Assembly (NCBI GenBank): GCA_026393275.1
Contig: JAPLAM010000098.1
Coordinates: 1-40,737, forward strand
Direction: 5' to 3'
Length of the DNA: 40,737 nt
DNA from: Arthrobacter sp.
Lineage (GTDB): Bacteria; Actinomycetota; Actinomycetes; Actinomycetales; Micrococcaceae
The position numbers and the translations under genes were made by a program. Each line of letters begins with the position of its first letter. Position 1 is the stretch's first letter. The notes under the pieces were generated by a model that did not search any database, was not told the origin of the DNA, and saw nothing but the letters and a program-made list of their open reading frames with translations. This document shows positions 6,342-15,042 of this stretch, one piece after another.

Positions 6342-7745
6342 CTAGGGCCGGGCGACCTTCGGCTTCTTCCCGGCCGGCGCCACGAGTGTGCTGATGATCC
6401 GGTGTTTGGCCTTGGTGTAGGGCGGGAAGATCAACGCCAGGGTCTCCGGCCAGAGCGGCTTGGACAGGGTGGCGCGCTCGTGCGAGAAGGTCCGGAGCGA
6501 ATGCTCTCCGTGGTAGGCGCCCATGCCGCTGTTGCCCACTCCGCCGAACGGCAGCCCCGGAACTGTCAGGTGCGCGGCCGGGACGTCGAAGCACAGCGCC
6601 CCCGAGGAGGTTTGTTCGGTGAACGCCCGGCGCGTGTCGGCGTCGTTGCTGAACACGTACAGGGCCAGCGGCTTGGCCCCGGCGTTGATCATCCGGATCG
6701 CCTCGTCCCGGCCGTTGACCGGGACCAGCGGCAGCAGCGGCCCGAAGATTTCCTCCCCCATCACGGCGTCCCCGGGCGCGGGCCGGAGCAGGGTCGGGGC
6801 GAAATACCGGCTGCCGGCGTCGCGCTCGCCGCCATGGACCACCGTACTGCTGTCCGCGAGCGCCGCGAGCCGGTCGAAGTGCCTGTCATTGACGATCCGG
6901 CCGTAGGAGCCGCTCCGCGCCGAATCCGGCCCGAACAGCGCCCCGATGGCCTTGACCAGCTCTCGCTCCAGCGGCACCAGGACCTCCTCCGTGGCAAGGA
7001 TGTAGTCCGGTGCCACACAGGTCTGGCCGGCGTTCATGAACCGGCCCCACGCCAGCCGCTTCGCCGCCGTGACCAGGTCAGTGGAGGCGTCCACGTAGGC
7101 CGGGGATTTGCCGCCCAGCTCCAGGGTCACCGGCGTCAGGTGCTCGGCGGCGGCGCGCAGCACCACCTTGGCGGCTACCTCCCCGCCGGTGAAGAAGATG
7201 TGGTCGAAGCGCATCGTCAGCAGCTCCGTGGTCTCGGGGATCCCGCCCTCGACCACCTCGGCCGCGCCGGGCAGGTACTCCGGGATCCAGCGGGCCAGGG
7301 CCGCGGACGTGGCGGGTGCGTGTTCGCTGGGCTTGAGCACGACGGTGTTGCCGGCGGCCAGGGCCCCGGCCAGCGGGGCCAGCAGCAGCTGCATCGGGTA
7401 ATTCCACGGTCCGATCACCAGCACGACGCCCAGCGGGGTGAGTTCGGTCCAGGCCTTCGCCGGCTGGACGGCCAGGGGCACGGACACGGGCCGCGGGCGC
7501 AGCCAGGCCTCGAGGTGTTTCTCCAGGTGCGCGGCTTCCGCGGTGACAAAACCGATTTCCGTCAGCTGCGCCTCGGTTTCGTGCTTCCCCAGGTCGCTGG
7601 CCAGCGCCTCGGCAAATTCCCGGCGCCGTTCCACCAGCATCCGCCGCAGGTTGCCCAGCTGCTCCAGCCGCCAGGCCAGCGGCCGGGTGGTTCCGCTGTC
7701 AAAAACTTCGCGGGCACGGGCGACGGCGGCGGCAACTGTTTGCAT
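6342..7745 (-). CDS. Aldehyde dehydrogenase, class 3-like
   Basis: NAD(P)-dependent oxidation of an aldehyde to a carboxylate. The 467-residue protein has GPWNYP (112-117) with the catalytic-site Asn, LVVLKPSE-type cofactor binding at NTVVLKPSE, the general-base Glu in LELGGK (209) and the nucleophile Cys in NAGQTC (243), then EEIFGPLLPL. The short N-terminus, the NYP motif and the C-terminal tail FSHERATLSK...FPPYTK match class 3 (fatty/aromatic aldehyde, coniferyl-type) enzymes. A basic Lys/Pro-rich tail ends the protein. ATG 7745 is used; the upstream open frame runs into the divergent gene. The substrate cannot be told from sequence. Confidence 0.92.
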   Translation of the reverse strand: MQTVAAAVARAREVFDSGTTRPLAWRLEQLGNLRRMLVERRREFAEALASDLGKHETEAQLTEIGFVTAEAAHLEKHLEAWLRPRPVSVPLAVQPAKAWTELTPLGVVLVIGPWNYPMQLLLAPLAGALAAGNTVVLKPSEHAPATSAALARWIPEYLPGAAEVVEGGIPETTELLTMRFDHIFFTGGEVAAKVVLRAAAEHLTPVTLELGGKSPAYVDASTDLVTAAKRLAWGRFMNAGQTCVAPDYILATEEVLVPLERELVKAIGALFGPDSARSGSYGRIVNDRHFDRLAALADSSTVVHGGERDAGSRYFAPTLLRPAPGDAVMGEEIFGPLLPLVPVNGRDEAIRMINAGAKPLALYVFSNDADTRRAFTEQTSSGALCFDVPAAHLTVPGLPFGGVGNSGMGAYHGEHSLRTFSHERATLSKPLWPETLALIFPPYTKAKHRIISTLVAPAGKKPKVARP

Positions 7746-7844
7746 CCGAACAATGTACCGGGCGACCGCCGCGCACAGGGCCCGGTATCGGATAAATGCC
7801 GGGGAAAGCTGGAAGGGACCCGTATTGAGGACTATGTTGAAGAT

Positions 7845-8351
7845 ATGAGCAAGGTAGCGAGCCAGCACTTTGGACAGATCGAGCTCAATCACGGCCGTGA
7901 CCATAATTTCGCCGCGAAACACGAGCTGGCGGGCCAGACCCTGGAAATCGACCTGACGGTGAACGCGCATGACCACTTCGATGAGGCGGCCCTGCACAAG
8001 GTCGATTACCGGCTGCGGTTCCTGCCCGAGCTCGTGGACCAGGTCCGCGAAATGATCGCCGAGGAGCTGGAGCAGGAAGGCACCAGCCCGCAGGAATACC
8101 TCCGCTTCCACTGCAACGCGCTCAAGCCCGAGACGCTGCGCCAGATCTTCGGCGTGAAAGATCGGTCCCAGCTCACCACCCAGGTCTTCCTGAAGGCCCT
8201 GAAACTCGGCCATGTGGGCATCTTCCCCGGCCAGCCGGAGCGGTACTTCGTCCTTGACTTCACCCTCGGCGCGCACTTCACCGACGAGGTCCTGGTGGCC
8301 TCCGCGGACGAGGACGGCGTCGTCGACGACGAGATCGTCTGGGAATCCTGA
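7845..8351 (+). CDS. DUF2004-like protein of unknown function
   Basis: A 168-residue, acidic, soluble protein. It starts MSKVASQHFGQIELNHGRDHN and resembles DUF2004 proteins in the HFGxIEL opening, the central helical part and the closing GHVGIFP...YFVLDFTLG. I know no established function. Third codon positions are strongly G/C, so it is a real gene. The ribosome site is weak (GAAGAT just before ATG 7845). It diverges from the aldehyde dehydrogenase (99 bp between starts) and converges on metE. The family name is from memory of the pattern and is the uncertain part. Confidence 0.8.
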   Translation: MSKVASQHFGQIELNHGRDHNFAAKHELAGQTLEIDLTVNAHDHFDEAALHKVDYRLRFLPELVDQVREMIAEELEQEGTSPQEYLRFHCNALKPETLRQIFGVKDRSQLTTQVFLKALKLGHVGIFPGQPERYFVLDFTLGAHFTDEVLVASADEDGVVDDEIVWES

Positions 8352-8384
8352 ATCGACTGCTATTTCAGGACACTGCAGAACGTA

Positions 8385-8427
8385 CGACGGCGGCCGGTCA
8401 CCTTTGAAAGGTGGCCGGCCGCCGTCG
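8385..8427. terminator. Long hairpin between the DUF2004 gene and metE
   Basis: Arms 8385-8405 and 8407-8427 form a 21-bp stem with a single mismatch around a G. It sits between two convergent genes, so it can serve as terminator for both. There is no T-run on either side, which makes it an atypical intrinsic terminator. Confidence 0.65.
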
Positions 8428-8444
8428 CGTGCGGTGGAGCAGGC

Positions 8445-10787
8445 CTACTTGGCCGCTTCCAGCAGTCCGGCGCGGACCGTCCGGGTGGCGGCGACCAGGT
8501 TGCGCAGGGACTCCTCGGTTTCGGCGTAGCCGCGGGTCTTCAGGCCGCAGTCCGGGTTGACCCACAGCTGGCGGGACGGGACGTGCTTGACCGCGGTGCT
8601 GAGCAGCTCGGTGACTTCCTGCTCGCCGGGCACGCGCGGCGAGTGGATGTCGTAGACGCCCGGGCCCACGCCGCGGCCGAAGCCGTGCGACTCGAGGTCG
8701 TGCACCACCTCCATGCGGGAGCGGGCGGCCTCGATCGAGGTGACGTCGGCGTCGAGGCCGTCGATCGCGTCGATGATGGCGCCGAACTCCGAGTAGCACA
8801 GGTGGGTGTGGACCTGGGTGGCGTCCGCGGCGCCGGCGGTGGCGAGACGGAAGGACTTCACCGACCAGTCCAGGTACGCGGCCTGGTCGGCTTTGCGCAG
8901 CGGCAGGAGCTCACGCAGCGCGGGCTCGTCCACCTGGATGATCTTGATCCCGGCCGCTTCGAGATCGGCGATCTCGTCGCGGAGCGCGAGGGCCACCTGG
9001 TTGGCGGTCTCGCCGAGCGGCTGGTCGTCGCGGACAAAGGACCACGCCAGGATGGTGACCGGGCCGGTGAGCATGCCCTTCATCGGCTTGCCGGTCAGGG
9101 ACTGCGCGTACCGGGCCCATTCCACCGTGATCGGGGCGCTGCGGGTGACGTCGCCCCACAGGATGGACGGCCGGGTGCAACGCGAGCCGTAGGACTGGAC
9201 CCAGCCGTGCACGGTGACGTCGAAGCCTTCGAGGTTCTCGGCGAAGTACTGGACCATGTCGTTCCGTTCCGGCTCGCCGTGGACCAGAACGTCGAAGCCG
9301 AGGTCCTCCTGCAGTTCCACGACCCGCTTGATCTCGTCCTTCATGAGCTGTTCGTATTGCCCTGTGCTGAGTTCGCCCTTGTTGGCGCGGGCCCGGGCGG
9401 TCCGGATTTCGGCGGTCTGCGGGAAGGAGCCGATGGTGGTGGTGGGCAGCGGCGGCAGGTGCAGGGCACCGGTCTGCGCGGCCTCGCGGACGGGGTACGC
9501 CGAGCGGCTGAAGTCTGCGTCCGTGAGGGCGGCGGTGCGGTGCCGGACCTCGGCGCGCCGGACGCCGTCGGCCTCGGCGCGGGAGGCGATGACGCGGGTG
9601 GCCTCCTCGATGGCGGGCCGGGCGGCGTCGGGGTCGGTCAGCAGCCCGGCCAGGGTGACAACCTCGGCGGCCTTCTGGTCGGCGAAGGCGAGCCAGCTGC
9701 GCAGCTGGGCAGGCAGTTGGACTTCTTCTTCCACGTCGTGCGGGACGTGCTGGGTAGACGTGGAGGTGCTGACGGCGAGCGTGGCGACGGAGTTCTGCAG
9801 TTCGGCGATCTTGGCCGCGGAGGCGGCGAGGTTGTTGCGCCAGATGTTGTGGCCGTCCACGACGCCTGCGACGAGGGTTTTGCTGCCCAGGCCGGCCAGG
9901 GCCGCGGCGGAGGGGACGCCGCCCTTGAAGACGTCCAGGTGAAGGGCGTCGATGCCGGTCGCGGCGAGGGTGCCGAGTTGGCCGTCGAGGGCGCCGTAGG
10001 GGGTGGAGACGAACACCTGCGGCCGGGTCGCGGCGGCTGAGAGCACCTCATAGGCGCGGGCGACGGCGGCCTGGATTTCCCCTGTGGGCGTCTCCTGATC
10101 CACCACGAGGGCGGGCTCGTCGAGCTGGACCCAGCTGGCGTCGGCGGCGGCGAGCTTCTGCAGCAGCGCGGTGTAGACCGGGAGGATGTCCTCGAGGCGG
10201 GACAGCGGTCTGAAGCCGGCCGGGGCGTCGTCGGAAGCCTTGCTCAACAGCAGGAAGGTCACCGGGCCCACGAGGTACGGCCGGGTTTCAACCCCGTTGG
10301 CGAGGGCGTACTCGAATTCCTCGACGATCCGGTTGGAGGTCAGCGCGAAGTTGGTCTCCAAGCCGATCTCGGGCACGAGGTAGTGGTAGTTGGTGTCGAA
10401 CCACTTGGTCATTTCCAGCGGCTGCTGGTCCTTGGTGCCGCGGGCCAGAGTGAAGTAGCCGTCGATGTCGAGCTGTCCCTCGGCGTCGAGGAGATTCCCG
10501 AAGCGGACCGGGACGGCGCCGAGGTGGGCCGCGGCGTCGAGCACCTGGTCATAGTAGGAGAAGCTGCCGGGGATGGCCGCGGCTTCGGTCAGACCGAGGC
10601 CCGTCAGGCGCTTGGCCGTGCCGAGCTGGATCTCCTTGGCGGCGGCGTCCAGGGCGGCGGCGTCGATCTTGCCGGCCCAGTAAGCCTCGACGGCCTTCTT
10701 CAGTTCGCGGCGGCGGCCGATGCGCGGGTAGCCCAGGATCGAGGCGGCCGGGAACGGAGTGGGGATAAGGGTGTGCTGTTCAGTCAT
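8445..10787 (-). CDS. metE: Cobalamin-independent methionine synthase MetE
   Basis: Transfers the methyl group of 5-methyltetrahydrofolate-glutamate to homocysteine, the last step of methionine synthesis. At 780 residues it has the usual size, with two barrel halves. The N-terminal half begins ILGYPRIGRRRELKKAVEAYW. The C-terminal catalytic half starts LPTTTIGSFPQT and carries the zinc/homocysteine site: HTHLCYSEFG (His and Cys) and LWVNPDCGLKTR (Cys). ATG 10787 follows an AAGGAC site. The gene lies 41 bp after metF on the same strand, so the methyl donor and its user are co-transcribed. No B12 riboswitch was recognised. Confidence 0.97.
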   Translation of the reverse strand: MTEQHTLIPTPFPAASILGYPRIGRRRELKKAVEAYWAGKIDAAALDAAAKEIQLGTAKRLTGLGLTEAAAIPGSFSYYDQVLDAAAHLGAVPVRFGNLLDAEGQLDIDGYFTLARGTKDQQPLEMTKWFDTNYHYLVPEIGLETNFALTSNRIVEEFEYALANGVETRPYLVGPVTFLLLSKASDDAPAGFRPLSRLEDILPVYTALLQKLAAADASWVQLDEPALVVDQETPTGEIQAAVARAYEVLSAAATRPQVFVSTPYGALDGQLGTLAATGIDALHLDVFKGGVPSAAALAGLGSKTLVAGVVDGHNIWRNNLAASAAKIAELQNSVATLAVSTSTSTQHVPHDVEEEVQLPAQLRSWLAFADQKAAEVVTLAGLLTDPDAARPAIEEATRVIASRAEADGVRRAEVRHRTAALTDADFSRSAYPVREAAQTGALHLPPLPTTTIGSFPQTAEIRTARARANKGELSTGQYEQLMKDEIKRVVELQEDLGFDVLVHGEPERNDMVQYFAENLEGFDVTVHGWVQSYGSRCTRPSILWGDVTRSAPITVEWARYAQSLTGKPMKGMLTGPVTILAWSFVRDDQPLGETANQVALALRDEIADLEAAGIKIIQVDEPALRELLPLRKADQAAYLDWSVKSFRLATAGAADATQVHTHLCYSEFGAIIDAIDGLDADVTSIEAARSRMEVVHDLESHGFGRGVGPGVYDIHSPRVPGEQEVTELLSTAVKHVPSRQLWVNPDCGLKTRGYAETEESLRNLVAATRTVRAGLLEAAK

Positions 10788-10828
10788 GGGAAAGTCCTTG
10801 GATTGGTGAGGTTCGTCAGGGGGAAAGT

Positions 10829-11788
10829 TCAGCTGGCGAGCTGGCGGCGGGCCGCCGAGCGCTGGATGCCGCGGCGCGGCCGAGGCAGCGCGAGCTTGTC
10901 CAGCACCTCGAGGGCGCTGGCGTGCTCGTTGAAGGTGTAGAGGTGGAGGCCGGGGGCGCCGGCGTCGAGGGCCGCGTTGGCCAGGTCCACGGTGGCGGCC
11001 ACCCCGATCCGGTTGCGTTCGGCGTCGGTAGCGGCGGCCGCGAGCCGTTCGATCAGCTCCGGCGCCGGCTCGACGCCGGTCAGTTCCCCCAGCCGGGTGA
11101 GCCTGCGGACGCTGGTGAGCGGCATGACGCCGGGGATGATCGGGATGGTGACGCCCGCCCGGCGGGCCCGGGACAGCAGCCGTGCGTACTGTTCGGTGTG
11201 GAAGAAGACCTGGGTGATGGCGAAGTCAGCGCCGGAGCGCTGCTTTGCCAGCAGCACCTCGACGTCGTGCGCCTCACTCGGCGATTCCGGGTGCCGGGCG
11301 GGATATGCGGCGACCCCGACCGCCACCTTGCCGGCGCACAGCAGGGCCGAGCGGCGCTGTTCGACGCGGCGGATGAGCTCGATCAGGTCCTGGGCGTAGC
11401 GCAGCGAACCCTCGGCCGGGAGGCCCCCGTCCTTGGGCTGGTCGCCGCGCAGGGCCAGGATGCCGCGGACGCCGACGTCGAGCAGCTCGCCAATGACGTC
11501 GGCCAGCTCCTGCGCGGTGCTGCCCACGCAGGTCAGGTGCGCCAGCGGGCGCAGCGTGGTTTCCTGCACCAGGCGGTTGATGAGTTCGACGGCGGTGCCC
11601 CGGTTGGAGCCGCTCGCACCGTAGGTAACGGAGACATAGTCGGGGTCGGTGGACTCAAGTTCCCTGATGGTGGTCCAGAGCGATTCAGCGGCGGCTGGTG
11701 ACTTCGGCGGGAACAGTTCGTAGGACAGAGCCACAGGGGCCGCGCCGGCAAGATTTGGATGTGAGTCAATAAGGCTGGGTGGTGACAT
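10829..11788 (-). CDS. metF: 5,10-methylenetetrahydrofolate reductase MetF
   Basis: FAD-dependent reduction of 5,10-methylene-THF to 5-methyl-THF, the methyl donor used by MetE just downstream. The 319-residue barrel shows SYELFPPKS near the N-terminus, then VSVTYGASGSNR, HLTCVG, GILALRGDQP and FAITQVFFH, all MetF motifs. ATG 11788 is chosen because AAGGAC lies 5 nt upstream and the family pattern starts soon after. The open frame continues to a GTG at 11950, but that part has a Cys/Ser/Arg-rich composition unlike a MetF protein. Confidence 0.96.
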   Translation of the reverse strand: MSPPSLIDSHPNLAGAAPVALSYELFPPKSPAAAESLWTTIRELESTDPDYVSVTYGASGSNRGTAVELINRLVQETTLRPLAHLTCVGSTAQELADVIGELLDVGVRGILALRGDQPKDGGLPAEGSLRYAQDLIELIRRVEQRRSALLCAGKVAVGVAAYPARHPESPSEAHDVEVLLAKQRSGADFAITQVFFHTEQYARLLSRARRAGVTIPIIPGVMPLTSVRRLTRLGELTGVEPAPELIERLAAAATDAERNRIGVAATVDLANAALDAGAPGLHLYTFNEHASALEVLDKLALPRPRRGIQRSAARRQLAS

Positions 11789-11808
11789 TTGCGTCCTTGG
11801 CTGTGAGC

Positions 11809-11854
11809 CATTGGCAGGCTGGGGGCCGGAGTCCGGCCGGCGCTGCCGCCAATG
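11809..11854 (-). promoter_or_regulatory. Hairpin in the metF leader
   Basis: Outer arms CATTGGCAG (11809-11817) and CTGCCGCCAATG (11843-11854) enclose an inner stem GGCCGGA / TCCGGCC (11824-11830 / 11832-11838). The structure ends about 12 nt before the metF ribosome site. It could be an attenuator or mRNA-stability element. It matches no riboswitch class I know; the rest of the 241-nt leader shows none either. Confidence 0.35.
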
Positions 11855-12025
11855 AGTTGAGTTTGGGGAACACGGAAAGGACTTCAGCAGGACGCAGCCG
11901 CGACTGTTACGCCTGAGACGAAGTTCTCCGTGAGCAAATGTCAGGCCCACATGGGGGCACCCACATCCTCCTGGGCCGCCCGGTGAAATGACGCCACTGG
12001 CCGGTCCTGCAACGGAGGATCGCTG

Positions 12026-12047
12026 ACACGTTACCGCGGTAACTTGT
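12026..12047. promoter_or_regulatory. Palindromic operator candidate
   Basis: GTTACCGCGGTAAC (12030-12043) is a perfect 14-bp palindrome. It is flanked by GACA and TGTC after one unpaired base on each side, giving near-perfect symmetry over 24 bp. It lies 240 bp upstream of metF and 157 bp before the small + strand gene. Such sites are typical of LacI- or ROK-type repressors, and a ROK gene is nearby. The target is unknown. Confidence 0.45.
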
Positions 12048-12204
12048 CTACGACTCTAAGGCCAGCGATCGTGCCGGACAAGCCATCTGCCGAATTAAGA
12101 CGTGTCTTTACGCTTTCGGACTGGCCGCGGCAGAAGATTCTTCGACGAAAGGGCTGGTCCTGTTGGCCCTCCCCATGCCCGCGGCGCAGGTCTATCCTGA
12201 GGGC

Positions 12205-12402
12205 ATGATCCAGCTTCCAGCCAGTTACCAGGAGTATCTCGCCCGCCAGAGCGAGAGTGTCATCAACGCCGTCCGCCCCATTCTGATGCAGTCGGCCGCG
12301 GACAAGCGGCACGGGGTCCGGGTCGTGATTCACCCGCACGACCACCAGGCCCATCTTGACGAAACCATCCCGTTCGGGACCGTCATCGAGGACATCGACT
12401 GA
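12205..12402 (+). CDS. Small protein of unknown function
   Basis: A 65-residue protein I do not recognise. It has an N-terminal helical part (MIQLPASYQEYLARQSES), then a strand-like stretch HGVRVVIHPHDHQAHLD rich in His and Asp, and an acidic end. Third codon positions are almost all G or C, which supports translation. The start is uncertain: ATG 12205 has GAGGG only 1 nt upstream, while TTG 12163 and ATG 12175 in the same frame would add 10-14 residues that also look coding. It converges on the ROK gene. A TAAGAC/GTCTT inverted repeat near 12095-12110 lies upstream. Confidence 0.6.
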   Translation: MIQLPASYQEYLARQSESVINAVRPILMQSAADKRHGVRVVIHPHDHQAHLDETIPFGTVIEDID

Positions 12403-12439
12403 CGTCCTTTCCCCGGCACGGGGCAGGGACGGCGTCCGG

Positions 12440-13693
12440 CTAGCCTTCCAGCAGGAGGCGCTGGGAGCGCGGAGCCAGGGTGTGCTCCAAGACCAGACAG
12501 GCCGCGCCGACGGCGGCCACATCCTCGCCCACGCCCGTGCCCACCACTTCGATGCCATGGATCTTCCGGGTGGCGCTGTTGTCCCGGACCAGGTCCGGGA
12601 TCTGCTCCAGATAGGCCGGCGCGAGGCAACTCCAGAACGGGCCGCCAAACACCACGCGGTCCACGTCCACGGCGTTGGTGACCGCGGAGACGGCCCGGGC
12701 CACCAGCACGGCGGACTCCCTGATGATTTGCATCGCTGCCTCGTTGCCGCCGTAGGCCAGTGCGCAGAGTTCCGCGAAGTCTTCCTGCACGGCCGGGGCA
12801 CTCCGGTCCGTGCCGGCGCCATCCAGCACGCCGGCGGCCCGGGCTCTCGCGACGAGTGCCTGCGGGATGGCGGAGGACTTCACGCAGCCGCGCTGGCCGC
12901 AGTCGCACAGCGGACCGTCCGGGTCCACGATGATGTGTCCGATTTCCCCGGCGTTGCCCGACGTGCCGCGGATGACCTCATCGTTGAGGACCACCCCGCA
13001 GCCGATCCCGGTTCCCATGTACATGAAGACAAAACTGCCGGCGCCGCTCGGACCGCCGGCCCAGGTTTCGGCCACGGCGGCGCTGGTCACGTCCTTATCC
13101 AGCAGCGTGGACAGCCCGGTGGCCTTGGCAAGGGCGTCGCGCAGCGGAACGCGTTCCCAGCCCGGCAGCAGCGGCGGATCCACCACTGCCCCTTCCTTCA
13201 GGTCGATCGGTCCCGGTGAGGCGACACCCAACCCGGCGACCTTCGTGCGGTCCACGCCGGAGTCCTCGATCAGCTGCTCGATCGCGGCGGCGATGATGGC
13301 GATGATGGATCCCGGCTCAGCGTGTGAGGGGGTGGTGATCCGTTCATGCTTGACGACGGCGCCGACGAGGTCCAGCAGCACGAAGGTCAGGACCGCCGGA
13401 TCGAGGTGCACGCCCACGGCGTACCTGCCGCCCGGATTGAGCCGGAGCATGGTCCGCGGCTTGCCAGGTCCGGTGCCTTCCTTGCCCGCCTCGACGATGA
13501 GGCGCTGGTCCAGCAGCCGGCGGGAGATATTGGAGATGGTTTGCGGTGAGAGTCCGACGATCTGCGCGAGTTCCACCCGGCTGAGCCCAGCCGGGGCGCG
13601 CCGGATCGCGTCCAGGATGACCGTGAGGTTAAAGTCCCCCATCCGTGGGAGGTTGGTTCCGCGCCGCGGCGAGGGTGTGCGGATCTCAGTCAC
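12440..13693 (-). CDS. ROK-family transcriptional regulator
   Basis: A 417-residue NagC/XylR-type ROK protein: N-terminal winged HTH (LSRVELAQIVGLSPQTISNISRRL without a break, about 37-60), then an actin/hexokinase-like sugar-binding domain from GRYAVGVHLD onward. The Zn-binding signature is present as CDCGQRGC (near 265-272), but the residue two after the last Cys, normally Glu, is Lys. The motif around the catalytic Asp reads KDVTSAAVAE rather than NDANxxAxxE. Both changes argue for a repressor rather than a working kinase. GTG 13693 is chosen, with GAGG 5 nt upstream. No sugar transporter or catabolic gene is adjacent, so the effector is unknown. Confidence 0.9.
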   Translation of the reverse strand: MTEIRTPSPRRGTNLPRMGDFNLTVILDAIRRAPAGLSRVELAQIVGLSPQTISNISRRLLDQRLIVEAGKEGTGPGKPRTMLRLNPGGRYAVGVHLDPAVLTFVLLDLVGAVVKHERITTPSHAEPGSIIAIIAAAIEQLIEDSGVDRTKVAGLGVASPGPIDLKEGAVVDPPLLPGWERVPLRDALAKATGLSTLLDKDVTSAAVAETWAGGPSGAGSFVFMYMGTGIGCGVVLNDEVIRGTSGNAGEIGHIIVDPDGPLCDCGQRGCVKSSAIPQALVARARAAGVLDGAGTDRSAPAVQEDFAELCALAYGGNEAAMQIIRESAVLVARAVSAVTNAVDVDRVVFGGPFWSCLAPAYLEQIPDLVRDNSATRKIHGIEVVGTGVGEDVAAVGAACLVLEHTLAPRSQRLLLEG

Positions 13694-13827
13694 TGATACC
13701 TCTATCGGCGTTCGGCGGAGCACTGCTGATGTCAGCATGCTACGTCACGCGCGGCCCCGCGACTGCACCCTCCGGCTTCACATTGCAAGGATTTCGCCGG
13801 GCCCGGCGGCGGGTACCGAAGTCGGCC

Positions 13828-15027
13828 CTAAGGCAGTGGCCGGCGGACACTCGCGGTGACCGTGAATTTCGGATTGCGGCCTACCTCGCGGGTGGGGCCG
13901 ACCAGCCGTTCCAAGGCGGTCCGGTAGCGCAGGTGGCTGTTGAAAACGGTCCACAGTTCGCCGCCGGGAACCAGGACCCGCGCCGCGGCTTCGATCAGTT
14001 TGATCCCGGCCCCGCTGTGCACCGCCGCCCCGAGATGGAAGGGCGGGTTGAGCAGCACCAGCTCGGCGCACGCATCCGGCAGGGTGCTCATCGCGTCGTC
14101 CTGCAGGACGTCGATTTGCCCGTCCAGGCCGTTGGCGCGGGCGGTCGCCGCGGCGGATTCGACGGCGGCCGCGGACCTGTCGGTGGCGGTGACCCGGGCC
14201 TGCGGGTGGCTGCGGGCGTACAGCGCGGCCAGGATCCCGGTGCCGCACCCGAGGTCGACGGCGTGCGCGGCGGTGGGCAGATCCGGGAGGAAGTCCAGCA
14301 GGAAGCGGGTTCCGATATCGAGCCCGGTGCCGGCGAACACCGCGCCCCGGGCACAGACCGTCAGGTCCAGCTCGGCGTTGCGCTCAGTGAGCGGGAACCG
14401 CGAGGCGCCGTCGACCACTTTCGGGGCGCGGGCCAACAGCACCCGTGACTTCTGCCGCGCCAACTGGGGCTGCACCTCGCCGAAAAAGCGTTCCAGCATG
14501 GCGTTCATGCCCAGGCTCATGTGCTTGACCCTGCCGCCGGCCAGCAGCACCACACCGGGCGCGGCATGCCGGGCGACAGCATCGGCGATCTCTTCCAGCT
14601 CGGCGAGGGACCTGGGCAGCTGGAGCAGGACCAGCTCGGCGCCGTCCACGGCGGCATCCAACGGGAGCTGTTCGAACCCGTCGGTGAAGCCTGCGGCGGC
14701 GGCGTTGTTGCGCAGTGCGCGTTCGCCGGTGATCAGGTCCTCGTGCACCCGGACGGGGCCGCTCTCCGTGGCCGGCTGCCAGCCCAGCGCCAGCATGCCG
14801 AGGGTCAACGCGCCGTAGCGGTCGCCGACGACGGCGATCCTGCCGCCGGAGGCCAGCCGGCCGGCGGACCGCAGCTCCGCTGCGGTGTCCAGCAGCAACC
14901 GGTCGGTGGCGTCCCAGGCCTGCAAGTTGGCCGCCTCGACGTCGGGGAATCTCCGGAGGCGGGAGAACAGGGGATCAAGGGTGTTGTCCGCCACGCGGGA
15001 TGCCGCCGTTTCTTCTCGGGCCGTCAC
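13828..15027 (-). CDS. Class I methyltransferase, RlmG/RsmC-like 23S or 16S rRNA guanine-N2 methyltransferase
   Basis: A 399-residue protein with the two-domain plan of RlmG/RsmC: an N-terminal pseudo-methyltransferase half that lacks a SAM loop, and a C-terminal active half. The SAM-binding loop is DLGCGTG (258-264) and the target-base motif is NPPF (327-330), followed by H. The last part, LRYRTALERLVG...NPKFTV, ends as RlmG proteins do. The expected reaction is SAM-dependent N2-methylation of a guanosine in rRNA. RlmG is favoured over RsmC on length and ending, but the target base is inferred. GTG 15027 lies 15 bp after the flavoprotein gene, so the two are probably co-transcribed, for no obvious reason. 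Confidence 0.82.
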   Translation of the reverse strand: MTAREETAASRVADNTLDPLFSRLRRFPDVEAANLQAWDATDRLLLDTAAELRSAGRLASGGRIAVVGDRYGALTLGMLALGWQPATESGPVRVHEDLITGERALRNNAAAAGFTDGFEQLPLDAAVDGAELVLLQLPRSLAELEEIADAVARHAAPGVVLLAGGRVKHMSLGMNAMLERFFGEVQPQLARQKSRVLLARAPKVVDGASRFPLTERNAELDLTVCARGAVFAGTGLDIGTRFLLDFLPDLPTAAHAVDLGCGTGILAALYARSHPQARVTATDRSAAAVESAAATARANGLDGQIDVLQDDAMSTLPDACAELVLLNPPFHLGAAVHSGAGIKLIEAAARVLVPGGELWTVFNSHLRYRTALERLVGPTREVGRNPKFTVTASVRRPLP

Positions 15028-15042
15028 GGATACCGTTCCGGC

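Noticed and set aside
10829..11950. Longer MetF starting at GTG 11950
   Set aside because: The extra 54 residues are Cys/Arg/Ser-rich and unlike MetF, while ATG 11788 has a good ribosome site.
11860..12010. Possible cobalamin riboswitch upstream of metF/metE (GGGGAACACGG, CGCGACTGTTACG and GCCACTGG on the + strand)
   Set aside because: The blocks are on the wrong strand for metFE, the B12 box is missing and the spacing does not fit the aptamer.
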